From positions 1-42,008 of the forward strand of contig PHCF01000015.1 in assembly GCA_002842145.1 (NCBI GenBank): a DNA stretch of 42,008 nucleotides, given 5' to 3'. Position numbers and translations under genes: made by a program. This document shows, piece by piece, positions 9,085-20,039 of this stretch (position 1 is the stretch's first letter; every line of letters begins with the position of its first letter). The notes below the pieces were generated by a model. The model was not told where the DNA came from and searched no databases. It saw nothing but the letters and a program-made list of their open reading frames with translations. The stretch is from Betaproteobacteria bacterium HGW-Betaproteobacteria-6. GTDB lineage: Bacteria > Pseudomonadota > Gammaproteobacteria > Burkholderiales > Rhodocyclaceae.

Positions 9085-9527
9085 GAGGCATCCATTGCGT
9101 TGCGCTCACCGTTGTCGCCAATGGCGTTGATCGGCTGACTCGACTCAAGTACGGCAAGGTTCCGCCGGGCGCGGTCGCAATTTTCGCTTTTTTCCTTTTC
9201 GGCGGCCCGTTCCTTGGCCTGCTTTTCTGCCTTTTGCTCGGCCTCCTGCTGCCGTTTTTTGAATTCCAGATTTTTTTCTGCAATGGTTTGGGGGGGCTCG
9301 GCAGACTTGGGCGCGTCAGGGTCTTTTTCGGGGATGGCCTCCGAAATCAGCCCTGGCTTCACGCCACCGATAGAACGCCGCCCCTTGACAGTGGCCGGGG
9401 GAGGGACGTCGGAAACTACAGTCTGACCGTTGATATCCTTCCATTGATAAGTTTCCGCATGACTGGAATACGATCCCACGGTCAACGGGAAAAACAGGAC
9501 AAAAATGAAAGCGGATTTCGAGGTCAT
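8799..9527 (-). CDS. DUF4124-type secreted protein reading into the antisense strand of rnfH
   Basis: Protein of 242 aa as read. A signal peptide (about residues 1-25, ending SSHA) is followed by a DUF4124 motif (YQWKDINGQTVVSDVPPP), a charged coiled-coil stretch rich in K, E and A, and NCDRARRNLAVLESSQPINAIGDNGERNAMDASQRAQEIERARKF. Homologues normally stop shortly after that helix. Here there is no stop: the frame passes through an intrinsic terminator at 9013-9039 and on for about 215 bases antisense to rnfH, giving a serine- and arginine-rich tail that looks like shadow sequence. Any transcript ended at that hairpin would lack a stop codon. The N-terminal 160 residues are well supported; the tail is not. 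Confidence 0.7.
   Translation of the reverse strand: MTSKSAFIFVLFFPLTVGSYSSHAETYQWKDINGQTVVSDVPPPATVKGRRSIGGVKPGLISEAIPEKDPDAPKSAEPPQTIAEKNLEFKKRQQEAEQKAEKQAKERAAEKEKSENCDRARRNLAVLESSQPINAIGDNGERNAMDASQRAQEIERARKFLPSASESPAPFFMTLPSAARCLRTSLGSAISGRYISMRSRLRKTESGLESLFQMPNLFFFRSISGCFSSSPEASSACCSVAP
9013..9039 (-). terminator. Intrinsic terminator lying inside two overlapping reading frames
   Basis: Read on the minus strand, GGCGTCGG-AATCC-CCGGCGCC (one G-T pair) is followed by six T. The stem sits within the 3' coding parts of both the DUF4124 gene (minus) and rnfH (plus). Confidence 0.7.
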
Positions 9528-9549
9528 CTGGGTTTCCTTGGCTTTTCTG

Positions 9550-10977
<1,428 letters not shown>

Positions 10978-10995
10978 TCTTTTCCGTGTTACAGA

Positions 10996-11021
10996 GGGCG
11001 GCTCCTGGAGCCGCCCTTTTT
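10996..11021 (+). terminator. Hairpin terminator or attenuator between guaB and guaA
   Basis: GGGCGGCTCC pairs with GGAGCCGCCC and is followed by TTTTTATT. It lies in the 60-base gap between guaB and guaA, so it may attenuate rather than fully end the operon transcript. Confidence 0.8.
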
Positions 11022-11037
11022 ATTCAAGGTTTTGAAA

Positions 11038-12672
<1,635 letters not shown>

Positions 12673-12722
12673 TCCGGCGTCTGGCACCGGCTGGCATCGA
12701 GTGGTACGAAAATACACCCAAA

Positions 12723-12745
12723 CCCGCGTAAATGCGGGATTTTTC
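12723..12745 (+). terminator. Intrinsic terminator downstream of guaA
   Basis: CCCGC-GTAAAT-GCGGG followed by ATTTTT. It lies inside the island next to attL, so after insertion the island itself ends guaA transcription. Confidence 0.7.
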
Positions 12746-12831
12746 GTGAACATAACCGGTACTGGCTGGCAACGTTTGGCATCGCCAAGCATCTATTTTT
12801 CATGGCATGATAGATGGCATCGAATGGGTTC

Positions 12832-12954
12832 ATACCATGACACGCCGTCGATACCATGTAGTCTATTTACAAGGTGACATGGTATTAATTTGCAGTAACA
12901 CAATGATTACATTAAAGTTAATGCAAGAATTTCGGTTTGAATGAGTCATGGTAT
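12832..12954. promoter_or_regulatory. Left arm-type site cluster (ATACCATG / CATGGTAT boxes)
   Basis: Four copies of one 8-mer lie in the 306-base gap between guaA and the integrase: ATACCATG at 12832 and 12851, and its complement CATGGTAT at 12878 and 12947. A fifth copy lies at 31179 near the right end. The spacing fits integrase or excisionase arm sites, or operators controlling int. The rest of the gap also carries several TGGCATCG copies and no gene. Confidence 0.45.
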
Positions 12955-12978
12955 TTGAGCCGACACAGACTGAATGCC

Positions 12979-14190
12979 ATGCTAACCGATACCAAGCTGC
13001 GCAACCTTAAGCCGAAAGACAAGCTCTACAAGGTGAATGACCGTGATGGCCTCTATGTGGCTGTCACGGCCGCCGGCGCGATCTCCTTCCGCTACAACTA
13101 CTCGATCCACGGTCGGCAGGAGACCATCACCTTCGGCCGCTACGGTGTCGGCGGCATCACCCTGGCGGAAGCCCGCGAGCGGTTGGGCGAGGCCAAGAAG
13201 ATGGTCGCGGCCGGGAAGTCGCCGGCCAAGGAGAAGGCGCGTGACAAGGCCCGCGTCAAGGACGCGGAGACGTTCGGGGCCTGGGCAGAAAAGTGGCTGC
13301 GGGGCTACCAGATGGCCGATTCCACCCGTGACATGCGCCGCTCCATCTACGAGCGCGAGCTGAAACCGAAATTCGGCAATCAGAAGCTGGTGGAGATCAC
13401 CCACGAGGACTTGCGCGCACTGACCGATGCCATCGTCGAGCGCGGCGCGCCGGCGACGGCCGTGCATGTCCGCGAGGTGGTGCTCCAGGTCTTTCGCTGG
13501 GCCATCGAGCGCGGCCAGAAGGTCGAGAACCCGGCCGAGCTGGTGCGCCCGACGACCATCGCCAGGTTCGAGCCGCGCGACCGTGCGCTAACGCCCGACG
13601 AGATCGGCCTGATGTACCAGTACATGGAGCGTATCGGCACAGCACCATCCGTCCGGGCCGCGGCCAAGCTGCTGCTGTTGACGATGGTGCGCAAGAGCGA
13701 GCTGACCAACGCGACCTGGAGCGAGATCAATTTCAGCGACGCACTTTGGACGATCCCGAAGGAGCGGATGAAGCGGCGCAATCCGCACCTGGTGTTCCTG
13801 TCCCGGCAGGCGCTGGACATCTTCATTGCCCTCAAAACCTTCGCTGGCGGATCGGACTACGTGCTGCCGTCACGGTATGACTCGGACTTGCCCATGAGCA
13901 GCGCCACGCTCAACCAGGTGCTGACGCTGACATATCGACTGGCGCAGAAGGAAGGGAAGTCGCTCGCCAAGTTCGGGCCACATGACTTGAGGCGCACGGC
14001 CAGTACGTTGCTGCATGAGGCTGGCTACAACACGGATTGGATCGAGAAGTGCCTGGCGCACGAGCAGCGAGGCGTCAGGGCCGTCTACAACAAGGCCGAG
14101 TACCGTGAGCAGCGCACGGCGATGTTGCAGGACTGGGCGGACATGATCGACGAATGGACACTGAGACGGTCCACGGACTCGACAAGTTGA
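12979..14190 (+). CDS. int: Tyrosine recombinase / integrase (P4 type, DUF4102 N-terminus)
   Basis: Site-specific recombinase of 403 aa expected to insert and excise the island at guaA. The N-terminal arm-binding domain reads LTDTKLRNLKPKDKLYKVNDRDGLYVAVTAAGAISFRYNY, with the GRYGVGGITLAEARERL motif. The catalytic domain shows the first Arg in LLTMVRKSEL, His-x-x-Arg in GPHDLRRTAS, the second His in LAHE and the nucleophile Tyr in AVYNKAEY. The start ATG 12979 matches the usual family N-terminus; a TTG 14 codons upstream is less likely. It reads away from guaA and is the first island gene. Confidence 0.93.
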   Translation: MLTDTKLRNLKPKDKLYKVNDRDGLYVAVTAAGAISFRYNYSIHGRQETITFGRYGVGGITLAEARERLGEAKKMVAAGKSPAKEKARDKARVKDAETFGAWAEKWLRGYQMADSTRDMRRSIYERELKPKFGNQKLVEITHEDLRALTDAIVERGAPATAVHVREVVLQVFRWAIERGQKVENPAELVRPTTIARFEPRDRALTPDEIGLMYQYMERIGTAPSVRAAAKLLLLTMVRKSELTNATWSEINFSDALWTIPKERMKRRNPHLVFLSRQALDIFIALKTFAGGSDYVLPSRYDSDLPMSSATLNQVLTLTYRLAQKEGKSLAKFGPHDLRRTASTLLHEAGYNTDWIEKCLAHEQRGVRAVYNKAEYREQRTAMLQDWADMIDEWTLRRSTDSTS

Positions 14191-14226
14191 AGTGAGCCGC
14201 TGGAGCGCCAGGGAGGCTGCACCAAT

Positions 14227-14706
14227 ATGGACAGGGACTATGTCTATTTAATCGCCTGCAAAGGTGAGACCAAGACCTACGTAAAGATCGGGCTGACCTC
14301 AAGCATTCAACGCCGTCTGTCCAATATTCAGACCGGTTGCCCACATCCGATCGCGCACGCCTTCGTTGTGCGTTCTGAGTACCGCGAAGAGGTGAAAGGG
14401 CTAGAGAAGCTACTACACAAGCTTCTGGAGCCAGCGCGCCTTCGTGCCGAATGGTATGAGGGAACCACGAGCTTCTTTGAAACGCTTGACGCGGTGCTTT
14501 CGAGGATAAACGCTGGCGGCTTTACCTATGAAGACCTTCTGGAGATGCCGGATTTCGTAGGGTTAGAGTTTGAAATCATGATGCATCGACATGATTTCGA
14601 ATTTCTGAGAGTTCAATTGCCCATTAGGAGGGCGCGCTACCCATTGAAGGACGCTAGAAGCGCATGTGGTGCGGACATTGCGGGCATCCTGTTGAGAGGC
14701 GCCTAA
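14227..14706 (+). CDS. GIY-YIG family protein (T5orf172/MUG113-like)
   Basis: Protein of 159 aa. The N-terminal half has the arrangement of T5orf172-type GIY-YIG nucleases: YVYLIACKGE, then YVKIGLTSSIQRRLSNIQTGCPHPIAHAFVV, and a conserved Glu/Trp region (LRAEWYEG). The family includes nicking or structure-specific endonucleases, but members in islands are mostly uncharacterised. The C-terminal third has no motif I recognise. It follows the integrase by 36 bases on the same strand and may be co-transcribed. Confidence 0.65.
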   Translation: MDRDYVYLIACKGETKTYVKIGLTSSIQRRLSNIQTGCPHPIAHAFVVRSEYREEVKGLEKLLHKLLEPARLRAEWYEGTTSFFETLDAVLSRINAGGFTYEDLLEMPDFVGLEFEIMMHRHDFEFLRVQLPIRRARYPLKDARSACGADIAGILLRGA

Positions 14707-14795
14707 CACGTCGCCGTTTTGTCAAAGGTGCTTTGCAGGAGAGACGGCACCGCGCGCGTCGCCCGCAATATTATCGATATTGGATGTATTGAGCT

Positions 14796-14810
14796 TTTTA
14801 GCCGCTAAAA
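14796..14810. promoter_or_regulatory. KorB-type operator, site 1
   Basis: TTTTAGCCGCTAAAA contains the 13-bp RK2 KorB operator TTTAGC-S-GCTAAA with an extra T and A. It overlaps the alpA stop codon, between two convergent genes. Confidence 0.8.
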
Positions 14811-15062
14811 ATGTCCCGTAGAGCCGCTGGCATTGATGGGCGGGCTGAAGCCAGGACGCATGGCCTGAGCACCTGACGACTTGCGCGCCTCGATCCATTT
14901 CTCGACTTCGGCCAAATCCCAGGCGACGTTTCGGCTGGTGAGTGCGATCCGGCGCGGAAACTCCCCGCGCTGCTCCATGTTGAAAATCGTGCGTTCAGAC
15001 AACGGAATCATTGCCAGCAGCTTCTTGCGGTTGATGAGCGTCTTGCTTGTCGTTGCCTGCAT
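14805..15062 (-). CDS. AlpA-family excisionase/regulator
   Basis: Small MerR/AlpA-type helix-turn-helix protein of 85 aa: LINRKKLLAMIPLSERTIFNMEQRGEFPRRIALTSRNVAWDLAEVEKWIEARK. Proteins of this type act as excisionases or as activators of integrase genes in islands. The start ATG 15062 has GAGG seven bases upstream; an upstream in-frame ATG at 15134 would add an unrelated tail. The TAG stop lies inside a KorB-type operator. Confidence 0.85.
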   Translation of the reverse strand: MQATTSKTLINRKKLLAMIPLSERTIFNMEQRGEFPRRIALTSRNVAWDLAEVEKWIEARKSSGAQAMRPGFSPPINASGSTGHF

Positions 15063-15165
15063 CTCCTGGCCTCTTTCAGTCACTTGCGAACATGTGCCTG
15101 ATGGTGCCTGGTGAAGTGGGTTGATTTGGTCCAAATGTTGGCGATTATGGTTGACAAGATGGGCA

Positions 15166-16236
15166 TCAAAAAACGAAGTGCCTATTGGGTTTCCTCAGGT
15201 CGAATACTTCGGAAATCGATGCCAGTGCTTTAGATACCGCTTGGCGGGTCAGCGGTTTTTGTCCATGGCCTTGCAACTTGCTTGCGATCACTGATTGATT
15301 GAACCCGGAATGTAGAAGAACCAGCATTTTTTTCTTGGTGTCCGACAGCTTTTTGTCCACCATCAACCGGGCCAGATTGCGCAGGGCTGCTTTGTCTGCC
15401 GGCTGCACTCCCTTGTGCAGCAAGTAGCGGTAGTAATAGCTATCTACCAGCGGATCTCCTGACGCCGCTGCCTGTGGTGAGGATGGCCTGGCGCATTGGC
15501 GGCTGAGCCTCGCCACCTCGACTTCAAACTGGCTGAGCGACCGCTTCGCTTGTCTGTATACAGGGTTCCACTCGCCATTCGGGAGTTTGGGGCGATGCCT
15601 GTTGCAATACTGATGGCTGAGTTCAAGCTTCTTGCGGTTTTCAAGCTCCACATCATTGACCTTCTCTTCGGCGACGTTGGCCATGAAGGCTGAAAACTCC
15701 GAAAGATTTCCGCAGAAATCGCAAAAGCCGTGTTTGCGTTCTGCATTGAGACTGACGCCCCTGACGGCAGTCGAGGTTTTTGGACGCTTTCGGCCGCAGT
15801 CACTAACCAAGTCGATTAATGATTCGAACGCGGCAACAAAGCGTTGATCTCTGGCTGTTTGCTTGTCTTCGGTCTTGATGAACTGGCGTAGCAACTGCCG
15901 TTGCACACGAACCATCGCATCAAACCCGACAAGCCGAATGATTGCGCTGAAGCCGATTCCTGTTCCCGCGCCGGGGACGTAACCAGAATAACGTGCCGGT
16001 AGAGTTGCCAAGTACGCGCTCACGGCGGGGTCGACCACTTCGTGGATCAGTCGCCAGATGGGGTAGCGTCTCGAGGATATGGAGTATGGCTTCCAGCGTT
16101 CACGAAAGTCTCTGATGGCCTGAGAAACGCCAGGGGCGCACCCTTGCCAGATGGCAATGTAGTAAGGGCCAAGGCGTTTTTGCGCGTCTTCTTCACTTTC
16201 CATGTCAACCATTATCGACAACAAATAGGCTCCCAT
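15166..16236 (-). CDS. Unrecognised protein with Cys/His cluster and C-terminal helix-turn-helix
   Basis: About 356 aa from ATG 16236; starts at 16212 or 16203 are also possible. The frame stays open to 16728, but that part overlaps two well-supported plus-strand genes and is rejected. I do not recognise the family. A possible zinc site is formed by FCDFCGNLSEF and YCNRHRPKLP (about residues 215-250). The C-terminus (SGFNQSVIASKLQGHGQKPLTRQAVSKALASISEVFD) reads as a helix-turn-helix; LTRxAVSxA resembles the KorA/TrfB recognition helix. It is divergent from the rep operon across 57 bases, so it could regulate replication. Confidence 0.6.
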   Translation of the reverse strand: MGAYLLSIMVDMESEEDAQKRLGPYYIAIWQGCAPGVSQAIRDFRERWKPYSISSRRYPIWRLIHEVVDPAVSAYLATLPARYSGYVPGAGTGIGFSAIIRLVGFDAMVRVQRQLLRQFIKTEDKQTARDQRFVAAFESLIDLVSDCGRKRPKTSTAVRGVSLNAERKHGFCDFCGNLSEFSAFMANVAEEKVNDVELENRKKLELSHQYCNRHRPKLPNGEWNPVYRQAKRSLSQFEVEVARLSRQCARPSSPQAAASGDPLVDSYYYRYLLHKGVQPADKAALRNLARLMVDKKLSDTKKKMLVLLHSGFNQSVIASKLQGHGQKPLTRQAVSKALASISEVFDLRKPNRHFVF

Positions 16237-16293
16237 CAAGCATGGCGCTGCGTAACCTTCGTTGCAATTCAGTTGATAACGGAGGTTTACGCA

Positions 16294-16527
16294 ATGACGA
16301 TAGAAGACACGCTGTTGCAACGCTTCGGCCCGCTGCTGAGCATGGCTCAGCTCGCCACGGTCCTGGATCGTTCGCCTGATGGATTGCGGATCAGCTTGCG
16401 TGCGACGAACCAATGGACGCGGCGGATCAACAAGGCCCGTTTGAAGATCGGCCGGCGGGTCTACTTCCGAACCTCGCAGATCGCCGACGTTTTGAGCGAC
16501 GAATCCCTGTACGAAACGGGGAACTGA
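16294..16527 (+). CDS. Small HTH-type protein, first gene of the rep operon
   Basis: 77 aa, with GGAGG eight bases before the ATG. The sequence LLQRFGPLLSMAQLATVLDRSPDGLRISLR ... KIGRRVYFRTSQIADVL suggests a small winged-helix or AlpA/PrtN-like DNA-binding protein. It is a paralogue of the protein at 21,174, which heads the traK operon. The next gene, repA, starts 3 bases after its stop, so it may regulate the copy number of the replication genes. Confidence 0.75.
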   Translation: MTIEDTLLQRFGPLLSMAQLATVLDRSPDGLRISLRATNQWTRRINKARLKIGRRVYFRTSQIADVLSDESLYETGN

Positions 16528-16530
16528 GGA

Positions 16531-17409
16531 ATGGCGATTGATGTACTGGCGGCGTTCGAGCAAGAGCCGCCGGTCCTGGATTTCATATGGCCCGGCTTCC
16601 TTGCAGGGACTGTCGGCGCGCTCGTCGCTCCAGGAGCCACGGGTAAGAGCTTCTGGGCGTTGGAAGCGGCTATGAGCATCGCGTGCAGTGTCGCTGGCGG
16701 CGACCTCGTGGGTCTTGCCCCCGCACACGCCGGGCGCGTGGTCTATCTAGCCGGGGAAGATCCACCGCCTGCGCTTGTGCGGCGCATTCACGCCATAGGC
16801 CAGCATCTTGGGCACACAGCCCGCCAAGCGATTGCGGAGAACCTCGCGCTTGAGTCGATCATGGGCAAGCGCCTGAACATCATGGACGATGCGCACTTGC
16901 GCCGCGTCGTTGAGTACAGCGCCGGGGCGCGGCTGATCGTGCTGGACACGCTAAGCCGCATTCACGCCCTCGATGAGAACAGCAACGGAAACATGGCTCA
17001 GCTCGTGGCCGTGCTGGAGCACGTTGCAGCCACCACGGGCGCATCCGTGCTCTACCTGCACCATGTCAGCAAGGGAAGCGCCCGCGAAGGTCAGACCGAC
17101 CAGCAGCAGGCCGCGCGTGGCGCGTCCGCACTGATCGACAACGCCAGGTGGTGTGGCTACGTCGCCCGCATGACCGAGGACGAGGCAAAGCGCCTTAGCG
17201 ACCGCACCCATGACCGGCAGCCCATCGGCAACGAACGTCGCAGCTACTTTGTGCGTTTCGGCGTCAGCAAGCAGAACTACGACGCTACGCAACTTGATCG
17301 CTGGTACTTGCGGCACGCGGGCGGTGTTCTGGTGCCGGTGGACCTGCATGAGGTCAGCCGGGCCGAAGAAAGCGGACGTGATGGCCGGAGGCGCGGCGAT
17401 GGCTTTTGA
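16531..17409 (+). CDS. repA: IncQ-type replicative helicase RepA
   Basis: RSF1010-type hexameric DNA helicase of 292 aa (RSF1010 RepA is 279). Similarity runs end to end: DVLAAFEQEPPVLDF, Walker A APGATGKS (residues 33-40), VVYLAGEDPPPAL, Walker B region LIVLDTLSRIH, LYLHHVSKGSAR, DQQQAARGASALIDNARW and VRFGVSKQNYDA. It unwinds DNA at the origin after RepC binds iterons. Its last 11 bases overlap the start of repC, as in IncQ plasmids. RepB primase, the third IncQ component, is not encoded anywhere in the island. Confidence 0.93.
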   Translation: MAIDVLAAFEQEPPVLDFIWPGFLAGTVGALVAPGATGKSFWALEAAMSIACSVAGGDLVGLAPAHAGRVVYLAGEDPPPALVRRIHAIGQHLGHTARQAIAENLALESIMGKRLNIMDDAHLRRVVEYSAGARLIVLDTLSRIHALDENSNGNMAQLVAVLEHVAATTGASVLYLHHVSKGSAREGQTDQQQAARGASALIDNARWCGYVARMTEDEAKRLSDRTHDRQPIGNERRSYFVRFGVSKQNYDATQLDRWYLRHAGGVLVPVDLHEVSRAEESGRDGRRRGDGF

Positions 17410-18268
17410 CCTCACCCATGCCAGGCACGACCCAATGCACTGCTTGGTCCCCGGCTTGTTCCGCAGCCTCAAGCGCGGTGAGCGGAAGAAGCTCAAGCTC
17501 GATGTGACGTATCACTACGCCGAGAATGAACAAGCGCGGTTCGTCGGCTTCGAGCCTCTTGGCGCTGATGACATGCGGCTGCTGCAAGGTCTTGTGGCTC
17601 TTGGAGGACCGAGGGGCATCATCCTGACGCCAGAGCCAACAGCGGACTTGCCGAAGCAACTCCGTCTATTCCTTGAGCCGAAGTTCGACGCGGTAGGGCA
17701 GGATGCGCTGGTCGTGCGTGAGAGCATGACAAGCCTGCTAGCCGAAATCGGCTTGACCGATGGCGGCGACAATATCAGGGCGATCAAGGCGAGTTTGCTG
17801 CGCATGGCAAACGTGACGGTGGTAGTCACCAAGGGGAGTAGGCAAAGGTCTTTTCACTTGATGAGCTACGCCTTCGACGAGGAGGACGGACGGTTATTCG
17901 TCGCGCTGAACCCACAGATCGCGGAGGCGATTCTTGGGCGGCGTCCGTATACCCGCATTGAGATGGCCGAAGTGCGGGCGCTACAAACCGACCCGGCCCG
18001 CCTGATTCATCAGCGGCTATGCGGCTGGATCGATCCCGGCAAAGCCGGGCGCGTGGAACTGGATACTCTTTCCGGTTACGTCTGGCCGGACGAGGCGAAC
18101 GCCGAGGCCATGAAGAAGCGCCGCCAGAAGGCCCGCAAGGCTCTGGCCGAGCTTGCCGCCGTGGGCTGGGAGGTCTGCGAGTATGCGGCAGGGAAGTGGG
18201 AAATTGGCAGGCCGAAGCCCGTAGTAACGTTCCCCAAGCTCCGTAGCAATGTTCCCCTTCACCCGTAG
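17399..18268 (+). CDS. repC: IncQ-type replication initiator RepC
   Basis: Iteron-binding initiator of 289 aa (RSF1010 RepC is 283). Clear similarity from the first residues: LTHARHDPMHCLVPGLFRSLKRGERKKLKLDVTYHY, EPLGADDMRLLQGLVAL, LRLFLEPK, RLFVALNPQIAEAILG, TRIEMAEVRALQT, LIHQRLCGWIDPGKAGRVELDTLSGYVWPDE and KRRQKARKALAELAAVGW. The ATG at 17399 has GGAGG seven bases upstream. The frame is open upstream inside repA; 17381 is the other candidate. Its 3' end runs into the three iterons. Confidence 0.92.
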   Translation: MAFDLTHARHDPMHCLVPGLFRSLKRGERKKLKLDVTYHYAENEQARFVGFEPLGADDMRLLQGLVALGGPRGIILTPEPTADLPKQLRLFLEPKFDAVGQDALVVRESMTSLLAEIGLTDGGDNIRAIKASLLRMANVTVVVTKGSRQRSFHLMSYAFDEEDGRLFVALNPQIAEAILGRRPYTRIEMAEVRALQTDPARLIHQRLCGWIDPGKAGRVELDTLSGYVWPDEANAEAMKKRRQKARKALAELAAVGWEVCEYAAGKWEIGRPKPVVTFPKLRSNVPLHP

Positions 18269-18285
18269 CAACGTTCCCCACCTTC
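18220..18285 (+). repeat. Three 22-bp iterons, probable RepC binding sites
   Basis: Direct repeats start at 18220, 18242 and 18264, exactly 22 bp apart. The conserved part is CGTAGYAAYGTTCCCC and the last 6 bases vary. They overlap the last codons of repC and its stop. A 22-bp period next to an IncQ-type repC is the standard arrangement of an iteron origin. Confidence 0.85.
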
Positions 18286-18596
18286 AACCGGAAAACACAG
18301 CAACGGCGGGGGCTTGCGGCTAGTTCGCAAGTTTCATCCATGATCTTCCAAGATCATCCACTAGGCGCGGCACTTTCCGCCGCCCTTTAGGGCGACGCCA
18401 AGGCCTTGCCGATGGTCGGCCTTCGGCCGTTGGGTTGTACGCCAGAAGGGTTGTTGCCTCCGGCCGCAACATGCCACAACATCAACGCCATAAGACTTTG
18501 AGGACTGAAAGCAATCGGCCAAATGCTGCCACTGGCCAATGACCGCAATGTGGATAATTGCTTTTGCGGTTTTATAAGTTATCCCGCTACGCTCGG
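18286..18596. other. Probable oriV region, no gene
   Basis: About 310 bases after the iterons without a credible gene. They contain a perfect 8-bp-arm palindrome (ATGATCTTCCAAGATCAT at 18340-18357), a CGCCC-TTTA-GGGCG hairpin at 18381-18394, a DnaA box at 18549-18557 and an adjacent A+T-rich patch (to about 18581). These are the parts expected of an iteron-controlled origin. The hairpins could be single-strand initiation sites. Confidence 0.55.
18549..18557 (-). promoter_or_regulatory. Consensus DnaA box
   Basis: TTATCCACA on the minus strand, a perfect match to the E. coli DnaA box TTATNCACA, beside the A+T-rich patch of the putative origin. IncQ origins are normally DnaA-independent. Confidence 0.6.
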
Positions 18597-20039
18597 CTAC
18601 GTTGAGGAGCCTCGCGGAGGAATGACGCCCGTCATGGTTATGTGGGTCTCCTCAAATTCATCGGCGGCCCTATCAAAGATCAACTTGGCTTCGAAGAAAA
18701 TGCGCTGAATCGCTTCCATGTTCGTTTGGCCGTCGTCCCCAGCTTCCGCATTTATGAAATGCGCGTCAAACGATGGGATGTTGGCCACATACACGGGTGT
18801 GGGAGCGGAGACAGTCCAGATGACAGTCCTCAGTTCAAACTCACACATGAACAGGATGCCGGCCTCTTCGATGCGTGTGTTTGAGATCACACTGAGGTCT
18901 TCGATCCCTTCAAAGTCCTCTACCTTGAAGCTGCTGATCGATTCAAGGCATTCATCAGGAACTCCATTGCTCCGAAGGAACCTGCAGGCTGTCTTTACAG
19001 GCACGCTAGACAAGTAGTCGATCGCTGCCTGAGATAGGGCTTCATCTATGTCGTGCGAGTGGTCATCCATGAACGTCTCGAGCTGCTCGTCGTCAAGCGC
19101 GATGTTCGTGGGGCGAATGCGCGCGGGTCCAACCGCGTCGACGAACTGCTTCATTTCCTCAGCAGTCATGGTCATGACCACGTCGCCGCGGCGAGATCTC
19201 TTTACATTCCCCTTCAGCTTGACAAGCCCTAGATCCCGTGTAGACAACAGCGTGACCTTCCCTCTCTGTAGCCACGGCGCTGTGAGATTGATCGAGTGTC
19301 TCATGACATCCCAGATCAATGTAACGTAACTCGGCCCTCCGTCGAACGAGGAGGAAACTACACCGATCACATATCCATCATCGTTGGCGACAGGGCCGCC
19401 GCTCATTCCGCCGAAGGTATCCATGGCGACCTCGATACAGGCTGCGGGCATGCGTTCTCCTCGTCCGTCCGGGAACACGGCCGTGACTAGGCCCGACGAA
19501 ACCAAAGGAGTAAGGCGAGATGTCTTTGCCTCGAAGTCGTGATGTCGGTAGCCAAAGGCCCACAGTCGATCTCCAACGAGGGGAAGGGCGACCTGGAGCG
19601 GCGCCAGTGTGAGCTCGCGATCCACGTGAGCTTCAGAATTAAGTGTGCAACTTACCAGCGTAATGTCGGAGTTCGTTCTTCGATGCGCGTCGAACTCGCT
19701 CAACCCGGAACTGGTTACGCTCGAATGCCCTAACCAAGCTCGTGCTCTGCCAGGAAGGAAGGTCATGAAGAGAGGCGGAGAGCCTGTGGCTGCAATTTCT
19801 TCCAGAACGTGGGTGGCTGTGAGTAGGAGACCAGGCCCGATCATTACGCCGCTCCCGATAGGTTCGAACCCTTCATCCGTAGAGCGAATCACTGCTACGA
19901 GAGAGTCGCCTGCCTGATGCAAGGAATCCATAGGGCCGATGCCGTCGTCGGGGCTGAACTTCGCCGTCTGCCACGACCGTTTTAGTTTCCAAAGGTCGTC
20001 GTTAGCATTCGTAATAAGTGCTTGGTGCTCCTGTGTCAT
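18597..20039 (-). CDS. Trypsin-like serine protease with unknown C-terminal region
   Basis: 480 aa without a signal peptide, so cytoplasmic. The N-terminal half is a trypsin/HtrA-type protease with all three catalytic residues in context: His77 in LLLTATHVL, Asp125 in NSDITLV and Ser213 in GGMSGGPV. From about residue 260 to the end the sequence is acidic and alpha/beta-like and matches nothing I know. Intracellular trypsin-like proteases with attached variable domains are common in bacterial conflict systems, where they act as effectors; that role is inferred. It is cargo between the origin and the transfer genes, on the opposite strand to them. Confidence 0.8.
   Translation of the reverse strand: MTQEHQALITNANDDLWKLKRSWQTAKFSPDDGIGPMDSLHQAGDSLVAVIRSTDEGFEPIGSGVMIGPGLLLTATHVLEEIAATGSPPLFMTFLPGRARAWLGHSSVTSSGLSEFDAHRRTNSDITLVSCTLNSEAHVDRELTLAPLQVALPLVGDRLWAFGYRHHDFEAKTSRLTPLVSSGLVTAVFPDGRGERMPAACIEVAMDTFGGMSGGPVANDDGYVIGVVSSSFDGGPSYVTLIWDVMRHSINLTAPWLQRGKVTLLSTRDLGLVKLKGNVKRSRRGDVVMTMTAEEMKQFVDAVGPARIRPTNIALDDEQLETFMDDHSHDIDEALSQAAIDYLSSVPVKTACRFLRSNGVPDECLESISSFKVEDFEGIEDLSVISNTRIEEAGILFMCEFELRTVIWTVSAPTPVYVANIPSFDAHFINAEAGDDGQTNMEAIQRIFFEAKLIFDRAADEFEETHITMTGVIPPRGSST

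Noticed and set aside
12690-12825. Alternative attachment sites (ATCGAGTGG at about 12698, ATCGAATGGG at about 12818)
   Set aside because: They match the attR core over fewer bases than the end of guaA does and are not at a gene end.
16237-16728. Upstream part of the long minus-strand frame opposite repA
   Set aside because: It lies antisense to the well-supported 77-aa gene and repA, and its composition is that of a shadow frame.
18220-18285. CRISPR-like array
   Set aside because: Three repeats with a 22-bp period and 6-base variable parts directly after repC are iterons; no spacer-sized gaps and no cas genes exist in the window.
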